From Albibacterium sp963696875 (lineage in GTDB: Bacteria > Bacteroidota > Bacteroidia > Sphingobacteriales > Sphingobacteriaceae): a DNA stretch of 64,000 nucleotides. Shown one piece after another: positions 37,350 to 47,000 of the stretch. The DNA lies in assembly GCA_963696875.1 (NCBI GenBank), contig CAVOLQ010000004.1, positions 124,001-188,000 on the forward strand, written 5' to 3'. The notes under the pieces are model-generated. The model saw only the letters and a program-made list of their open reading frames with translations. It did not search any database and was not told the origin of the DNA. The translations under genes were made by a program, and so were the position numbers. The first letter of the stretch is position 1, and every line of letters starts with the position of its first letter.

Positions 37350-38025
37350 GTGTTCGTAATTTTTTAATACTTCTTAGCGGAACGAAACAGATCGCGATCG
37401 CTATTTGTATAGGTTTAGGATTCAGAAAGGTAATTTATTCCTTTTCTGAATATTTAAATTAATTTGATTTGAAATTTGCTCGACAAGATTCTGAAGAGCA
37501 AGAAATTGCGCAGACGCGCGCGCGAGTAGAGCTATTCAGGCGCCTTGAATATGGAAATCAACAAGCATTGTAAAGACTTGGGTTCTGGTGGTAGAACCAA
37601 GACATAAGCAATTACTACCGACATAATGCGGAGTATACTAAAATGATAAAACAGGTAAAAAGGGTTCATAATTAAGTCCTTTTATGTACTTAACACAAAC
37701 CTTTATAGAAGTATCCCAAACAAAAAGAGATGGGACTTACCTCATTCCCTATAGAAGGCCCTAGGAGGCCCGAGAAGTGAACAAGAGCAAGCCCATCTCT
37801 TCCTTGCAAAGGTAAAGATTGGGCATTGAACTCCTGAACTTGCTTCTCTTGAAAATTTCCTAGGTTTTCTATAGCAAGATTCAATGTCAAATACCATTAA
37901 TACACAGATAAGCAACTCATTACTCATCCAATAACAAGACTAAGATATAAACAATAATTCATAAATGCAAATTTCATCTATGCCTTATTTGTCTTTAAAT
38001 AAATCAATTTGAATTAATATGCTTT
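37350..38025. other. 676-bp intergenic region with one long inverted repeat
   Basis: No convincing gene. AGAGATGGG (37727-37735) pairs with CCCATCTCT (37792-37800), and outside it CCCAA near 37715 pairs with TTGGG near 37829, making a long interrupted hairpin. Short ORFs crossing it look like noise. The rest, 37350-37680 and 37850-38025, is AT-rich with nothing I can name. Confidence 0.4.
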
Positions 38026-38448
38026 ATGATAAAGATGATGCCCCTATCCCTATACATTATTAATGTAGTTCGTCTGCGAAGATTCACTCTTGGAATATCA
38101 GCTCAAAAATTATCTTTAATGCTAGGACACAGCCTAAACTATGTTATAACGATAGAAAGTACGACTAGAGATACTTCATATCCTCCTCACGAATGGCCTA
38201 AACTTGCCCTCGCTTTAGGTTGCGATATCAACGACTTACTTCCTGCAGAACAAAGCACCAGCACCGGCGAATTGATCGAAAAGAAAGTATTGAGCTTAAG
38301 CGATGAAGCGGATGTCCGCAAAGTAATTTCAGCACTAAAAGAACATGGCTTTTTTAATGAAGATAAATCACTAGAAGAAGTCGTAAAGCATTTGAATATT
38401 CAGGATGAAGAGCAAATTGACGTGTTAAAGAAGGTATTGGGTAAGTGA
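38026..38448 (+). CDS. XRE-like helix-turn-helix regulator
   Basis: 140 aa. A divergent HTH region at about residues 16-72: VRLRRFTLGISAQKLSLMLG, then NYVITIESTTR, and ALALGCDINDLLP. A linker and a C-terminal helical part follow (DVRKVISALKEHGFF...). First of five co-directional genes ending at 40643. Its HTH pattern (L-G-I-S-x-x-K-L-S-x-M-L-G) is echoed in the last gene of the group, so the two may share an operator. No target site is evident. Confidence 0.75.
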   Translation: MIKMMPLSLYIINVVRLRRFTLGISAQKLSLMLGHSLNYVITIESTTRDTSYPPHEWPKLALALGCDINDLLPAEQSTSTGELIEKKVLSLSDEADVRKVISALKEHGFFNEDKSLEEVVKHLNIQDEEQIDVLKKVLGK

Positions 38449-38489
38449 AATGTAATATTTCAAATAAAATAAGCTTATAAGTTGATTTT

Positions 38490-39071
38490 ATGAAAATAGA
38501 AGGTATCTTTGAAATTGTAAATGAAGCATTACTTTCCATCCAGTATCAGGATGATCGGTACGAGGACAAGAAAGTGAATGCTTTTGAATTATGTTTCAAA
38601 CAGTGGCAGGATGTTTCCTATTTGGAAGATTTCTTTGAATCTCATAAGCAAGACTTACAAAGCGATTTTTGGAGTAAAATCGACGTTGTGGATGCGGTTA
38701 TGCAAACTTTGAATGAAGCTCAAAAATTTATAGATGATATTCTATATTGTGCGAAAGAAGGAAAAACAGAATCAGATAATAGTTTAGACAACATTATATT
38801 TAAACCACTTCATAAAGAGGACACAACCTATATTCGTCAAAAAAGTAAAGCTTATGGCTCTGATGGAGGACACTCGTGGTTGAGAATATATGCAATACGA
38901 TTGGACTCAAATTTGTACCTAGTAACTGGAGGGGCAATTAAATTAGTAAAGTCAATGCAAGAGCGAGAACATCTTGCATTAGAATTAAAAAAGCTTGATT
39001 TCGTGGCAGGATACTTAAAATCTTTAGGTCTTGAGGACGCCACAGATTATGGATATATCGAATTTATTTAA
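38490..39071 (+). CDS. Putative toxin of a three-gene toxin-antitoxin-chaperone module
   Basis: 193-aa protein I cannot name with certainty. The N-terminal 120 residues are acidic and helical (FELCFKQWQDVSYLEDFFES, VVDAVMQTLNEAQKFIDDIL). The C-terminal part SWLRIYAIRLDSNLYLVTGG followed by AIKLVKSMQEREHLALELKK has the strand-strand-helix look of RelE/HigB-type toxins (R-I-Y-A-I-R ... K-x-x-x-S-M-Q-E-R). It is followed 10 bp later by a HigA-like HTH gene and then a SecB-like gene, the order of known TAC modules. The toxin assignment is by position and weak fold resemblance; an alternative is a regulatory protein of the same operon. Confidence 0.55.
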   Translation: MKIEGIFEIVNEALLSIQYQDDRYEDKKVNAFELCFKQWQDVSYLEDFFESHKQDLQSDFWSKIDVVDAVMQTLNEAQKFIDDILYCAKEGKTESDNSLDNIIFKPLHKEDTTYIRQKSKAYGSDGGHSWLRIYAIRLDSNLYLVTGGAIKLVKSMQEREHLALELKKLDFVAGYLKSLGLEDATDYGYIEFI

Positions 39072-39081
39072 CTATAAATAA

Positions 39082-39534
39082 ATGGAAAAGAAAAGCAAAT
39101 ACGAACAATTGCGACAAGCAAGTGGTGGTTTTCAAAAAAGCATATGGCTTGAAGAGGCTGAACAACGCAAAGCAAACAAAGGCTGGCTTAAACACTCACA
39201 AAAAATAGCTTTATTGGTATTAAGAACCTTACGAGCAAATAAAACCAGTCAGAAAGAATTGGCCGAGCGTTTAGGAGTGACCCCTCAGCAAGTAAACAAA
39301 TGGCTTAAAGGAAGTGAAAATTTCACTTTGGATACCATTTCCAAACTGGAAGATGCTTTGGGCATACAACTACTAACAATTGTTGAGGCACGCAAACCAA
39401 CTGGAACATTACATCCTATTTATAAAAAGAAGGAAGAATACAAACTTCCTCGGCTCGAATCAACGGCCCCAAATGAAGAACCTAAGGTGATTCATTTAAA
39501 GGCTTTTCATCAACCTGCTAAATATGGTGGCTAA
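39082..39534 (+). CDS. HigA-like XRE antitoxin with C-terminal extension
   Basis: 150 aa. The XRE HTH spans about residues 44-98 (KIALLVLRTLRANKTSQKEL, AERLGVTPQQVNKWLKGSEN, LDTISKLEDALGIQL). A tail of some 45 residues follows (105-150), with basic and aromatic residues and the end VIHLKAFHQPAKYGG. In chaperone-dependent antitoxins such a tail (the chaperone addiction segment) is what the SecB-like partner binds. Its stop overlaps the next ATG (TAATG at 39532-39536). It presumably neutralises the upstream product and represses the operon. Confidence 0.72.
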   Translation: MEKKSKYEQLRQASGGFQKSIWLEEAEQRKANKGWLKHSQKIALLVLRTLRANKTSQKELAERLGVTPQQVNKWLKGSENFTLDTISKLEDALGIQLLTIVEARKPTGTLHPIYKKKEEYKLPRLESTAPNEEPKVIHLKAFHQPAKYGG

Positions 39535-39971
39535 TGAAAACAAATCAAGAAATCACTTTTAAGCTCGTTAATATTAAAACGGTCGAATTCGCAGTAATTG
39601 AAAACGAATCGATCAACGAAGATACACTTGAAAGTTTTGTTGAAATAGGTTTTGGATTTTCAGATAAAACAGGCCGAATTCAATGCGGCATAAAGTTTAA
39701 ATTATCTACAGATGATAAGCCCTTCATTATTATTCATATTAATTGCACATTTGAGATTGAACCAACCACATGGGAAGCAATGTACAATGATAAAAAAGAG
39801 GCTTATATTCTCCCTGTAGGGCTTGCTAAGCACCTAGCTGTATTGGTTATGGGTACTACGAGAGGCGCTCTGCATGCTAAAACTGAGGGTACTGCTTTTA
39901 ATAAATACTTTATTCCGCCGATGAACATTGATGAACAAATTGAAAGAGACGTGTTACTCCCTGTAAATTAA
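39534..39971 (+). CDS. SecB-like chaperone, third gene of a putative TAC module
   Basis: 145 aa, close to SecB length. By eye the fold pattern fits SecB: an N-terminal strand FKLVNIKTVEFAVIEN, central strands IQCGIKFKLS and FIIIHINCTFEIEP, then YILPVGLAKHLAVLVMGTTR (91-110) and YFIPPMNIDEQI (125-136). The last two parallel the ...FPYARE...SRGTFPQLNLAPVNFDAL region of SecB. The start codon overlaps the antitoxin stop, so expression is tied to it. Inference: it stabilises or folds the antitoxin, as in mycobacterial HigBA-SecB. No sequence search was possible, so the SecB call is moderate. Confidence 0.58.
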   Translation: MKTNQEITFKLVNIKTVEFAVIENESINEDTLESFVEIGFGFSDKTGRIQCGIKFKLSTDDKPFIIIHINCTFEIEPTTWEAMYNDKKEAYILPVGLAKHLAVLVMGTTRGALHAKTEGTAFNKYFIPPMNIDEQIERDVLLPVN

Positions 39972-39995
39972 CCAATCAGATTCTCCATCTCTTTC

Positions 39996-40643
39996 ATGTC
40001 CAAATCAAAAAGCTATAAGAAAATCAAACACGTCGACAACCAATTGGTCGTCATGTCAAGGATTGATTTTGAAATAGCCAAAGGGGTGTACGAACGCGCA
40101 CTTGAACTGGGAATGGACGATGAAGAGGTGTCTTTCTTACTCGGCAAGAGGAATAAGTATGCTTTTGATATCCTCGACCCTACTGAAAAGAACAAATTCA
40201 AAACCGAACAGCTGGACTATTTACCTACCATCTTAAGGACCTCCATCCGAGAGCTGATTCCAAATGATAAAGGCTTACATGAGGAAATCAAAATAATGGC
40301 CTCCAAAACAGTTTACGACCATAAGATCGTTTATCAATTTACCGAGCTCGATGTAAAAAACCCTCAACCTGTCGTCTGGACCAAGAAATTAGAAACAGGA
40401 ATCATCAGGAAAGTTCACGATGCTTTGCATCAATGCATTATGGAGTTCTATGAAAGCAGCGGTTTTAAAAACCCGGTTTCTTCTTTGGAGCTATTCCTGA
40501 ACATGGAGAAAATCCTTGGCCATGGCTCCTTCTCCCCAACTGATTTACAGAAAAGCTTATCTGTTTTAATGACGGCAAAAGCGAAACTGCAGCTCATAAA
40601 AAGGATAACTGTTAATTCAAGGTATTACTATATTGAAAAGTGA
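39996..40643 (+). CDS. Hypothetical protein with divergent HTH-like N-terminus
   Basis: 215 aa, not recognised. Residues 25-85 (YERALELGMDDEEVSFLLGK, RNKYAFDILDP, SIRELIP) parallel the HTH of the 38026 gene position by position, although the recognition helix is atypical. The C-terminal 100 residues (KLETGIIRKVHDALHQCIME, FSPTDLQKSLSVLMTAKAKL, RYYYIEK) look helical and end in a winged-helix-like strand. It starts 24 bp after the SecB-like gene, so it may be a fourth operon member. It converges on the ThuA-like gene, which ends 11 bp away. Confidence 0.68.
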   Translation: MSKSKSYKKIKHVDNQLVVMSRIDFEIAKGVYERALELGMDDEEVSFLLGKRNKYAFDILDPTEKNKFKTEQLDYLPTILRTSIRELIPNDKGLHEEIKIMASKTVYDHKIVYQFTELDVKNPQPVVWTKKLETGIIRKVHDALHQCIMEFYESSGFKNPVSSLELFLNMEKILGHGSFSPTDLQKSLSVLMTAKAKLQLIKRITVNSRYYYIEK

Positions 40644-40654
40644 GTGAACTTCAC

Positions 40655-41500
40655 CTATTTCTTAGTTTTTCCTAACCATAACAAAGCATCAATGATGAGC
40701 TGGCTTTGGGTTTTATTGTCAAAAGTGAATGACAATTCCTTATTTGTACCCTGCTCGTAATCGATATCATTATGGCCCATATTCACATACAACATCTTGT
40801 ATTTTGTATTTGTCCACACCACGGGGTAGTACCCACTATGCCATATTTCGTGGGGTTTCGGGCCGGTTCCCAATGGAAAGCTTGTAGGATCGATCGATAG
40901 TAGGATTTCAATATCCGGGTTGGTTTTCAAGTCCTTTTCCCATCGGTACCATTCATTCGGCGAAGATTTGAAGGTTTGAGGTAAATTCTTGGTTGAAGGA
41001 TGTGATCGATCTTCTACGCGTAAAACAGCTGAGGTGGGCCTCCAGGTATTACTTGCATAACTCCCCGATCCTAAGAACTGATTATGGTACCAGTCCCAGT
41101 TTTGTGGGTAAGATGAAGGCGTGAGCGCGAAACCGGCGAAATGAAATCCAATAAATCCACCACCATTTTCCATGAATTGTTGAAAGGCCTGCCTTTGCGC
41201 CGGATCCTCAGGTCGTGTATCTAGAAAGAGCACCACCTGATAATGGGAAAGAAACTCCGCGTTTAGATAACTCCAGTTGGTTGTGGTATCATAGGTAAAA
41301 TTATATTTATCCGCGATCTTCGGAAACCATTTATTGGCTTCATGTACATAACTAATATGCGCCCGATCATTTTGGGCGGTGTAAAAGGCGATAACCTTAA
41401 AATCTGGTTTTCTTGCTTGGCTATATAAAGTAGAAAAAGTAATGCAAAATAAACCAATGAGTGCACTCAGACGAACTCGCTTTAGGATGTTAATAACCAT
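40655..41500 (-). CDS. Exported ThuA-like domain protein
   Basis: 281 aa. Signal peptide to about residue 28, then one ThuA (trehalose-utilisation-like, glutamine-amidotransferase-fold) domain: KVIAFYTAQNDRAHISYVHE, QVVLFLDTRPEDPAQRQAFQ, FMENGGGFIGFHFAG, KPHEIWHSGYYPVVWT and YVNMGHNDIDYEQ. ThuA proteins occur with sugar oxidoreductases and DUF1080 proteins in Bacteroidetes and are linked to keto-sugar metabolism. Here it is a single gene, separate from the oxidoreductase operon at 15-20 kb. Confidence 0.88.
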   Translation of the reverse strand: MVINILKRVRLSALIGLFCITFSTLYSQARKPDFKVIAFYTAQNDRAHISYVHEANKWFPKIADKYNFTYDTTTNWSYLNAEFLSHYQVVLFLDTRPEDPAQRQAFQQFMENGGGFIGFHFAGFALTPSSYPQNWDWYHNQFLGSGSYASNTWRPTSAVLRVEDRSHPSTKNLPQTFKSSPNEWYRWEKDLKTNPDIEILLSIDPTSFPLGTGPKPHEIWHSGYYPVVWTNTKYKMLYVNMGHNDIDYEQGTNKELSFTFDNKTQSQLIIDALLWLGKTKK

Positions 41501-41724
41501 ATAAGATGAATATATACAAAGATGATTTGATTTTCTAATTTATAAAAAAATCAGAGCATGACCATTGGCGTATAATTTTATCTTGAAATATTTTGTCATC
41601 CTAAAAAGAGATAAGATTACACAAAATTGAAATCGTAATTCACTAAACAACAAGGCAATGATTGCAATACCCACTTATTATTAGTATATTTGTATTGTAT
41701 TAAGGAATTTATAATTCTATTATT

Positions 41725-41928
41725 ATGAGAGTTACATTAGAAATAGAAGGATCTCAAACTGCATCCATTTTAGAAGTTTTAAAAAACATTAAGGGAGTAA
41801 CCATCAAATCCGTTGATCAGAATTCAGCTTATCTAAACGAACTAAAAAATGCATACAATGAAACTCAATTGGATAACGAAGGGAAAATATCTCTTAAAAG
41901 TTTCAATGAGCTTCTAGATGAAGTATAG
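41725..41928 (+). CDS. Small antitoxin-like protein
   Basis: 67-aa acidic protein: an N-terminal strand RVTLEIEGSQTASILEVLKN and a C-terminal helix (LKNAYNETQLDNEGKISLKS, FNELLDEV). Size, charge and an 11-bp overlap with a RelE-like gene mark it as the antitoxin of a type II pair. Confidence 0.75.
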   Translation: MRVTLEIEGSQTASILEVLKNIKGVTIKSVDQNSAYLNELKNAYNETQLDNEGKISLKSFNELLDEV

Positions 41929-42241
41929 TATAAAAGTAACAGGTCTTTTTGAAAAAGAATTCAAAAAGTTAACAAAACGATACAAGTCGGCTAAAGAAGA
42001 TATTCAAACAGCTGTACAAAGTATAACCGAAAAGCCTAACCAAGGAATATACATTGGCAATAATTGCTACAAAATTAAAGTTGCTATAAAAAGCAAAAAT
42101 AAAGGCAAATCAGGCGGTGTTAGATTAATAGTACGCGTTTTAATTTCTGAATCTTCCATATACCTTCTCTCAATTTACGACAAATCTGATAAAGAAAACA
42201 TTTCAGACAAAGAAATTGACGATCTATTGAAAAGTCTATAA
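41918..42241 (+). CDS. RelE-superfamily toxin
   Basis: 107 aa, basic. RelE/HigB-like pattern: FEKEFKKLTKRYKSAKEDIQ, a turn with NCYKIKVAIKSKNKGKSGGV, the strands RLIVRVLISESSIYLLSIYD and a C-terminal KSDKENISDKEIDDLLK helix. This end pattern (IYDKSDKENIS) is typical of the RelE-like mRNA-interferase group of Bacteroidetes. It starts inside the antitoxin gene, so the pair is coupled. Confidence 0.85.
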   Translation: MKYSIKVTGLFEKEFKKLTKRYKSAKEDIQTAVQSITEKPNQGIYIGNNCYKIKVAIKSKNKGKSGGVRLIVRVLISESSIYLLSIYDKSDKENISDKEIDDLLKSL

Positions 42242-42316
42242 AGACTTCTCCTTATTGGAGTGCTTATGAGCTACCTTGGCTTTTGTAATCTTTAAGTTTC
42301 TGGATCTTGTGGATTA

Positions 42317-42365
42317 GAAAGACTAGCGAAGTGAAATTCAAGATGGCTAGAGATACGCAAGTCTA
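42317..42365. repeat. Interspersed repeat, CGCAAGTC family
   Basis: Shares its overall layout and most bases with 49633-49680 (GACTA-CGAAGT ... ATTCAAGA-GG-TAGAGA ... CGCAAGTC). The related inverted repeat at 54963-55008 contains the same words. Function unknown. Confidence 0.6.
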
Positions 42366-42403
42366 TAAAAAAAGGGGATGCTCCATTATGGAGCATCCCC
42401 TTT
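42366..42403 (-). terminator. Intrinsic terminator of the SusCD operon
   Basis: A 15-bp perfect stem (42371-42385 with 42389-42403) and a three-base loop. On the minus strand the stem is followed by a run of T (plus-strand A run 42367-42373). It lies 43 bp beyond the susD stop. Confidence 0.88.
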
Positions 42404-42445
42404 AGATATTACTCATGTAATGAGTATAATAAAATTGATTTCACA

Positions 42446-44044
42446 TTATTTTATCCAGTAGAACTTAGCTGTCTCATCGTCTTTTCCACCAAGGTGAGCA
42501 CTAACAGCAGCTTTATACTGGGCCTCGCTAGCCGTGGTAACTACAACTGGGTAAGTTAATCGCTTGATAAACGTTCCTAATGGAAGAAGAGGATTCTGCG
42601 GATCTAATATATGATATAATTTTGGATAACCCGTTCTTCTAAACTCAGACCAACCTTCTTGCCCTTCTGGGAACATAGTGATCCATTTTTGGGTAATAAT
42701 CTTTTCTAACTTCTTCTCGAAGCCTAGACTTTCGTCCCATTTAACTGTAACATCTGAAAGAGCAGGGCTGTTATTAGAAGGTGTAGTAGGATCAACATAA
42801 GGAAGTTGGGTACTTGTACTTTGTAGATAATCGTCAACACCTCCAGCACCGTTCAATGCGAAAGAAGCTCTGATACCCGCTTCATAAAGCGATTGGGCTG
42901 TTCCACCCATGTTCCAACCTCTTAACGCACCTTCGGCTCTTAAGAAGTAACTTTCAGCTCCATCAATAATTTTCAAAGGAGTTGCGGGCACGACATTGAA
43001 TAAAGAAAAGTTAATATACTTCTCTTTGTCTTTTGGGACTCCAGGGCGTATACCCCTATAGGTTCCCCCAAGCTCTGGACGAGTTGCTGGTAATGCATAA
43101 ACAGGAAGGCGTTTATCACCAAAACCATCCATATAGGTAATGATTGCAGCAGACATGCGTAAATCAGACCAAGCGCCCTGCATAGTAACATAAGGATTTC
43201 CATTAGCAGGTGATACATTAAAGCCACCACCTTTTCCACTTATACCGGTTTTTTCATCTAACAAACCACCGTTAGCAGGATCAACTGCTTTTTCTGCTTG
43301 AGCTCGTCCTAAAACAGGATCTACTTCAGAAATACGCATACCTAACCTCAACCTTAACGAGTTCGCCAATTTAATCCAATTCGTATACTTGCCCTCTAAA
43401 TTGGTACGGTCCCATTTTTTGAAACGTAAAACATCAGCATTTTTATCAATGGCCATCATTGCATTAAGAGCATCAACCGAGGTATCCAAGTCTTTAAAAA
43501 ACGCAGCATAAGCCTCAGCTGGAGAGTCCCATTTAGGCTCGGCTGTTTGTCCGTATTGAGTATATGGGTAAGGACCGTAGGAGTCCACGATTCTATGAGC
43601 TCCAGCCACTTTCAAAATAGTAGCAATGGCGAACAAATCTGGATATTTTGTATCATAACCGTTTTTCCTCATCTGTACCCAGTTATTCAAAATCCCATTC
43701 GTACTTACGTTCCACATTCCAGTCCATGTACTTCCTTTAGTAAGATAGGTAATAGTGTTTTTGTTACCTATAAATATACCGGGCGATTCAAAATAATTTG
43801 CATAAGAGTCTGATAGCAAATTCTGTTGGGTTTGCAAAGCTCCTGTTGCAACACTTACAACATTATTCATCATAGCCGGAAGCAAGAAGCCCCCTTCGTT
43901 CGCATCCTGAGTCAAATCAGCATCCGAAATGTACTTCTTATTCTGGTTTAAGCCTTCGAAGTCTTTCGTACAAGAGGAAGCCAAAAAGAGTGCCAAACTC
44001 ATCCCCACGAGCTTGAATCTATTTTTTCTAATTAGATATTTCAT
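42446..44044 (-). CDS. SusD/RagB-family lipoprotein (SusD-like_2 type)
   Basis: 532-aa surface lipoprotein, lipobox ASSC near residue 25. SusD-like features: DFEGLNQNKKYISDADL, NWIKLANSLRLRLGMRISEV, AESYFLRAEGALRGWN and IITQKWITMFPEGQEGWSEF. It follows the frameshifted susC by 32 bp and is the last gene before a strong terminator. It is intact, which bears on whether the susC frameshift is real. Confidence 0.93.
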   Translation of the reverse strand: MKYLIRKNRFKLVGMSLALFLASSCTKDFEGLNQNKKYISDADLTQDANEGGFLLPAMMNNVVSVATGALQTQQNLLSDSYANYFESPGIFIGNKNTITYLTKGSTWTGMWNVSTNGILNNWVQMRKNGYDTKYPDLFAIATILKVAGAHRIVDSYGPYPYTQYGQTAEPKWDSPAEAYAAFFKDLDTSVDALNAMMAIDKNADVLRFKKWDRTNLEGKYTNWIKLANSLRLRLGMRISEVDPVLGRAQAEKAVDPANGGLLDEKTGISGKGGGFNVSPANGNPYVTMQGAWSDLRMSAAIITYMDGFGDKRLPVYALPATRPELGGTYRGIRPGVPKDKEKYINFSLFNVVPATPLKIIDGAESYFLRAEGALRGWNMGGTAQSLYEAGIRASFALNGAGGVDDYLQSTSTQLPYVDPTTPSNNSPALSDVTVKWDESLGFEKKLEKIITQKWITMFPEGQEGWSEFRRTGYPKLYHILDPQNPLLPLGTFIKRLTYPVVVTTASEAQYKAAVSAHLGGKDDETAKFYWIK

Positions 44045-44076
44045 CTTTATGTTTTTTAATATTATAAATCAATCTG

Positions 44077-47000
44077 TTATAATCCTACTCTAACTGTCAA
44101 ACCAATGGATCTCGCCGATGGAATTTGGAAAGACTCGAAGCCTTGGGCTGCATTGCCTGTGCCAAGAGCCAATTCAGGATCGAAAGGCGCTTTTTTGTGC
44201 AAGAATGCTAAGTTTCTCGCTACCAAAGATATGTTGATCGTTTTGAAAGTATTTCCAAAAGTAGGGAGAGTATAACCCAAAGCCACTTCTCTTAATCTAA
44301 TATTAGTAGAGCTGTAGGTATATTCCGTCGCTACAGCCCTATGGTCACCACCAGCTGTAATGTGGCTGTAATAATTAAACGGATCTACAGTTTTTCCATT
44401 GCTTAAAACCACTCCGCCAGCATCACGTGCTGCAGCAGTACTTGGAGACAATCCTTTCCAATCTAACCATTGTTGTGTGGAAGAAGACACCAAGCCTCCA
44501 AAACGTCCATCCAATAAGAAAGACAAACTGAAGTTTTTGTATTTGAAGTTGTTATTGAAGTTTAACAAGAAATCTGGATTTGCATTACCAATGTACTGAT
44601 CATGCGATAATTTTGGCAATCCGGTTGCTTCATCAAACAATTGGTTACCGTTGGCATCATACTGGAAAGTGGTTCCAAACAGGTCATGGTAAGCACCATA
44701 TTTTCTGTCGTTCAGTAATGTACTTCCTGGACGTAGTAAATAAAGATTAATCAACCTGTTTCCACTTTGAAGCACAAAACGGTCAGTTGTTAATAAGTCA
44801 CTTAACATCAAAATTTTATTCGTGTTGCGAGTGAAGTTAATACTTGGCGTCCAAGTAAGATCTCCAAAACGAGCGTTATAGCTTGCATTTGCCTCAATAC
44901 CTTGATTTTGAATAGTACCTCCATTTATCCAGAAGTTGTTTGCACCCGCACCAGAAGGAGCTGCAATGGTGAATACCTGATCTCTGGTTGTCCCTTTATA
45001 ATACGTGACATTTAAACTTAACTTATCGTTAAAGAACCTCATCTCGGTACCGAACTCAACAGAACGCGTGCGCTCCGGGTTCAGACTAATGGTATCCGTT
45101 CCACTAAAGAAAGGCAAATTACCTCTTCCATTCACATTTCCATCAGTAGATAAGGTGTAATTGGGCGATCTCTCAGCTGCTCCGAAAGGCAAACTATTAC
45201 CCACCTCCGCATAAGATCCTCTCAATTTAACAAAGCTTAAGAAATCAGTAGCACCTATCGTTTCGGTCAAGATATAAGACAAACCTACCGATGGATAGAA
45301 GAATGATTTATCTACGGTTGATGACCATTCGTTAGTCGCCGAACCTTCTAAGAATACGGTTTGATTCCAACCCATGTTAGCTGTAGCAAACACTGCACGA
45401 GAAATCTCTTTAGTTTGAGTCTCGTTTTTTACAAATCTGCCGTCTAAGTTGTAAACAGAGTAAAAGTTTGGATAAATCAAAGTAGTCTGTGATCCATCGG
45501 TTCCATTATAAAATTCACGATTTTGGGAAGTTGTATTTCTTGCTCCTGCAATAACGTTTAAAGATACATCATCACTAATTGGCTTATTAGATGCAATCAT
45601 CAAGTCTGTATACAATTCCTCGCCGGAAGTAATGTTTTTATTATAACCACCATTTACACCAATCGACGTTGGGTCTGTACCCGCTGCATAACGGTTTTCA
45701 ACATCACCACCGTATTTATTCAAGGTAACACGTCCGGAAACGTTTAACCAATCGGTAACGTCCACTTTCGCCGATCCAAAGAAGTTGGTCCTATCTCTAA
45801 TATTATCACCTTGAATACGGTTAACAATCCAGTATGGGTTTTGATTAGAACTTCGTTCGTTTCTAACATATGGCCAGTTTTGTAAATACATTCCTCTTGC
45901 CTCACTCCATGCACCTCCCCCATTTGCTTTATATTTATTTATATCATCACTTACCGGGAATAAGTATAAACCGAACATTGGGCTATTGTACCAAGAAGAA
46001 GCATTCGCATTTTGGGTATTCGATCTAATGAAATTTAAGCCAGCATCCAAAGTTACTTTGTCCTCCAAGACTTTGACGCTCCCACGAGCGGTAAAGTTAT
46101 TTCTCTGGAAATCGTAATTAGGAATCATCGCTTTCGCATCTGTATTCGCATACGATAAATAAACCCTTGATTTTTCGGTACCGCTACTTACCGATACACT
46201 ATTGATGTAGTTTTGACCGGTACGGAAGAAATCCCTAATATGAGCATCACTACCGTTGGTAATCTTAGGCCCCCAGCTATCATTGACAGTGTTGTTTGCA
46301 ACTCCATTATTTCCAGCCCCATAAGTGGTTTGAATTGTAGGTAAGAGAAATGGTGTATCAAATGTGGCAGTAGACGAAAAATCTACTGAGGAAGTTCCAT
46401 ACTTACCTTTTTTCGTAGTAATCAAGATTACACCGTTAGCCGCTTGACTACCGTAAAGTGCAGCAGCAGAAGCTCCTTGTAATACTTGTAAACTCTCAAT
46501 ATCTTCAGCGTTATAATCTGAAAATCCACCTACCGGGATACCGTCTACTACGTATAAGGGCTGGTTCGTTTCCTGTAATAGACTTATTACCTCGAAGTAC
46601 AATCCTTGGATTTGAACCTGGACCGCCTGAACCTTGAGTAACAAAAACCCCAGCCGCTTTACCCGCCAACGAGTTCAAAACGCTCGGTCCTTTTACTTCG
46701 TTCAAGTCATTTGCAGAGATATTGGTTGTAGCATAGGATAAACTTTTCTCAGAACGCTCAATACCTAAGGCCGTTACAACTACATCACTAAGCGATTGTG
46801 AGTCGTCTACCAACTTAACATTAAGGCTTGTTCTGTTGTTGACTTGAACAGATTGGCTTTCATAACCAATAAAAGAGAACGTTAATGTTGCGTTAGGTGC
46901 TGCGGTAATGGCATAATTACCATTCGCATCGGTACTAGTTCCCTCGGAAGTACCGCTAACCCGAACACTTACTGAAGGTAGACCCTCGTTTGATGAGTCG

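Noticed and set aside
37690..37927. Two overlapping minus-strand ORFs of 60-66 codons
   Set aside because: They cross an inverted repeat, overlap each other in different frames and resemble no family.
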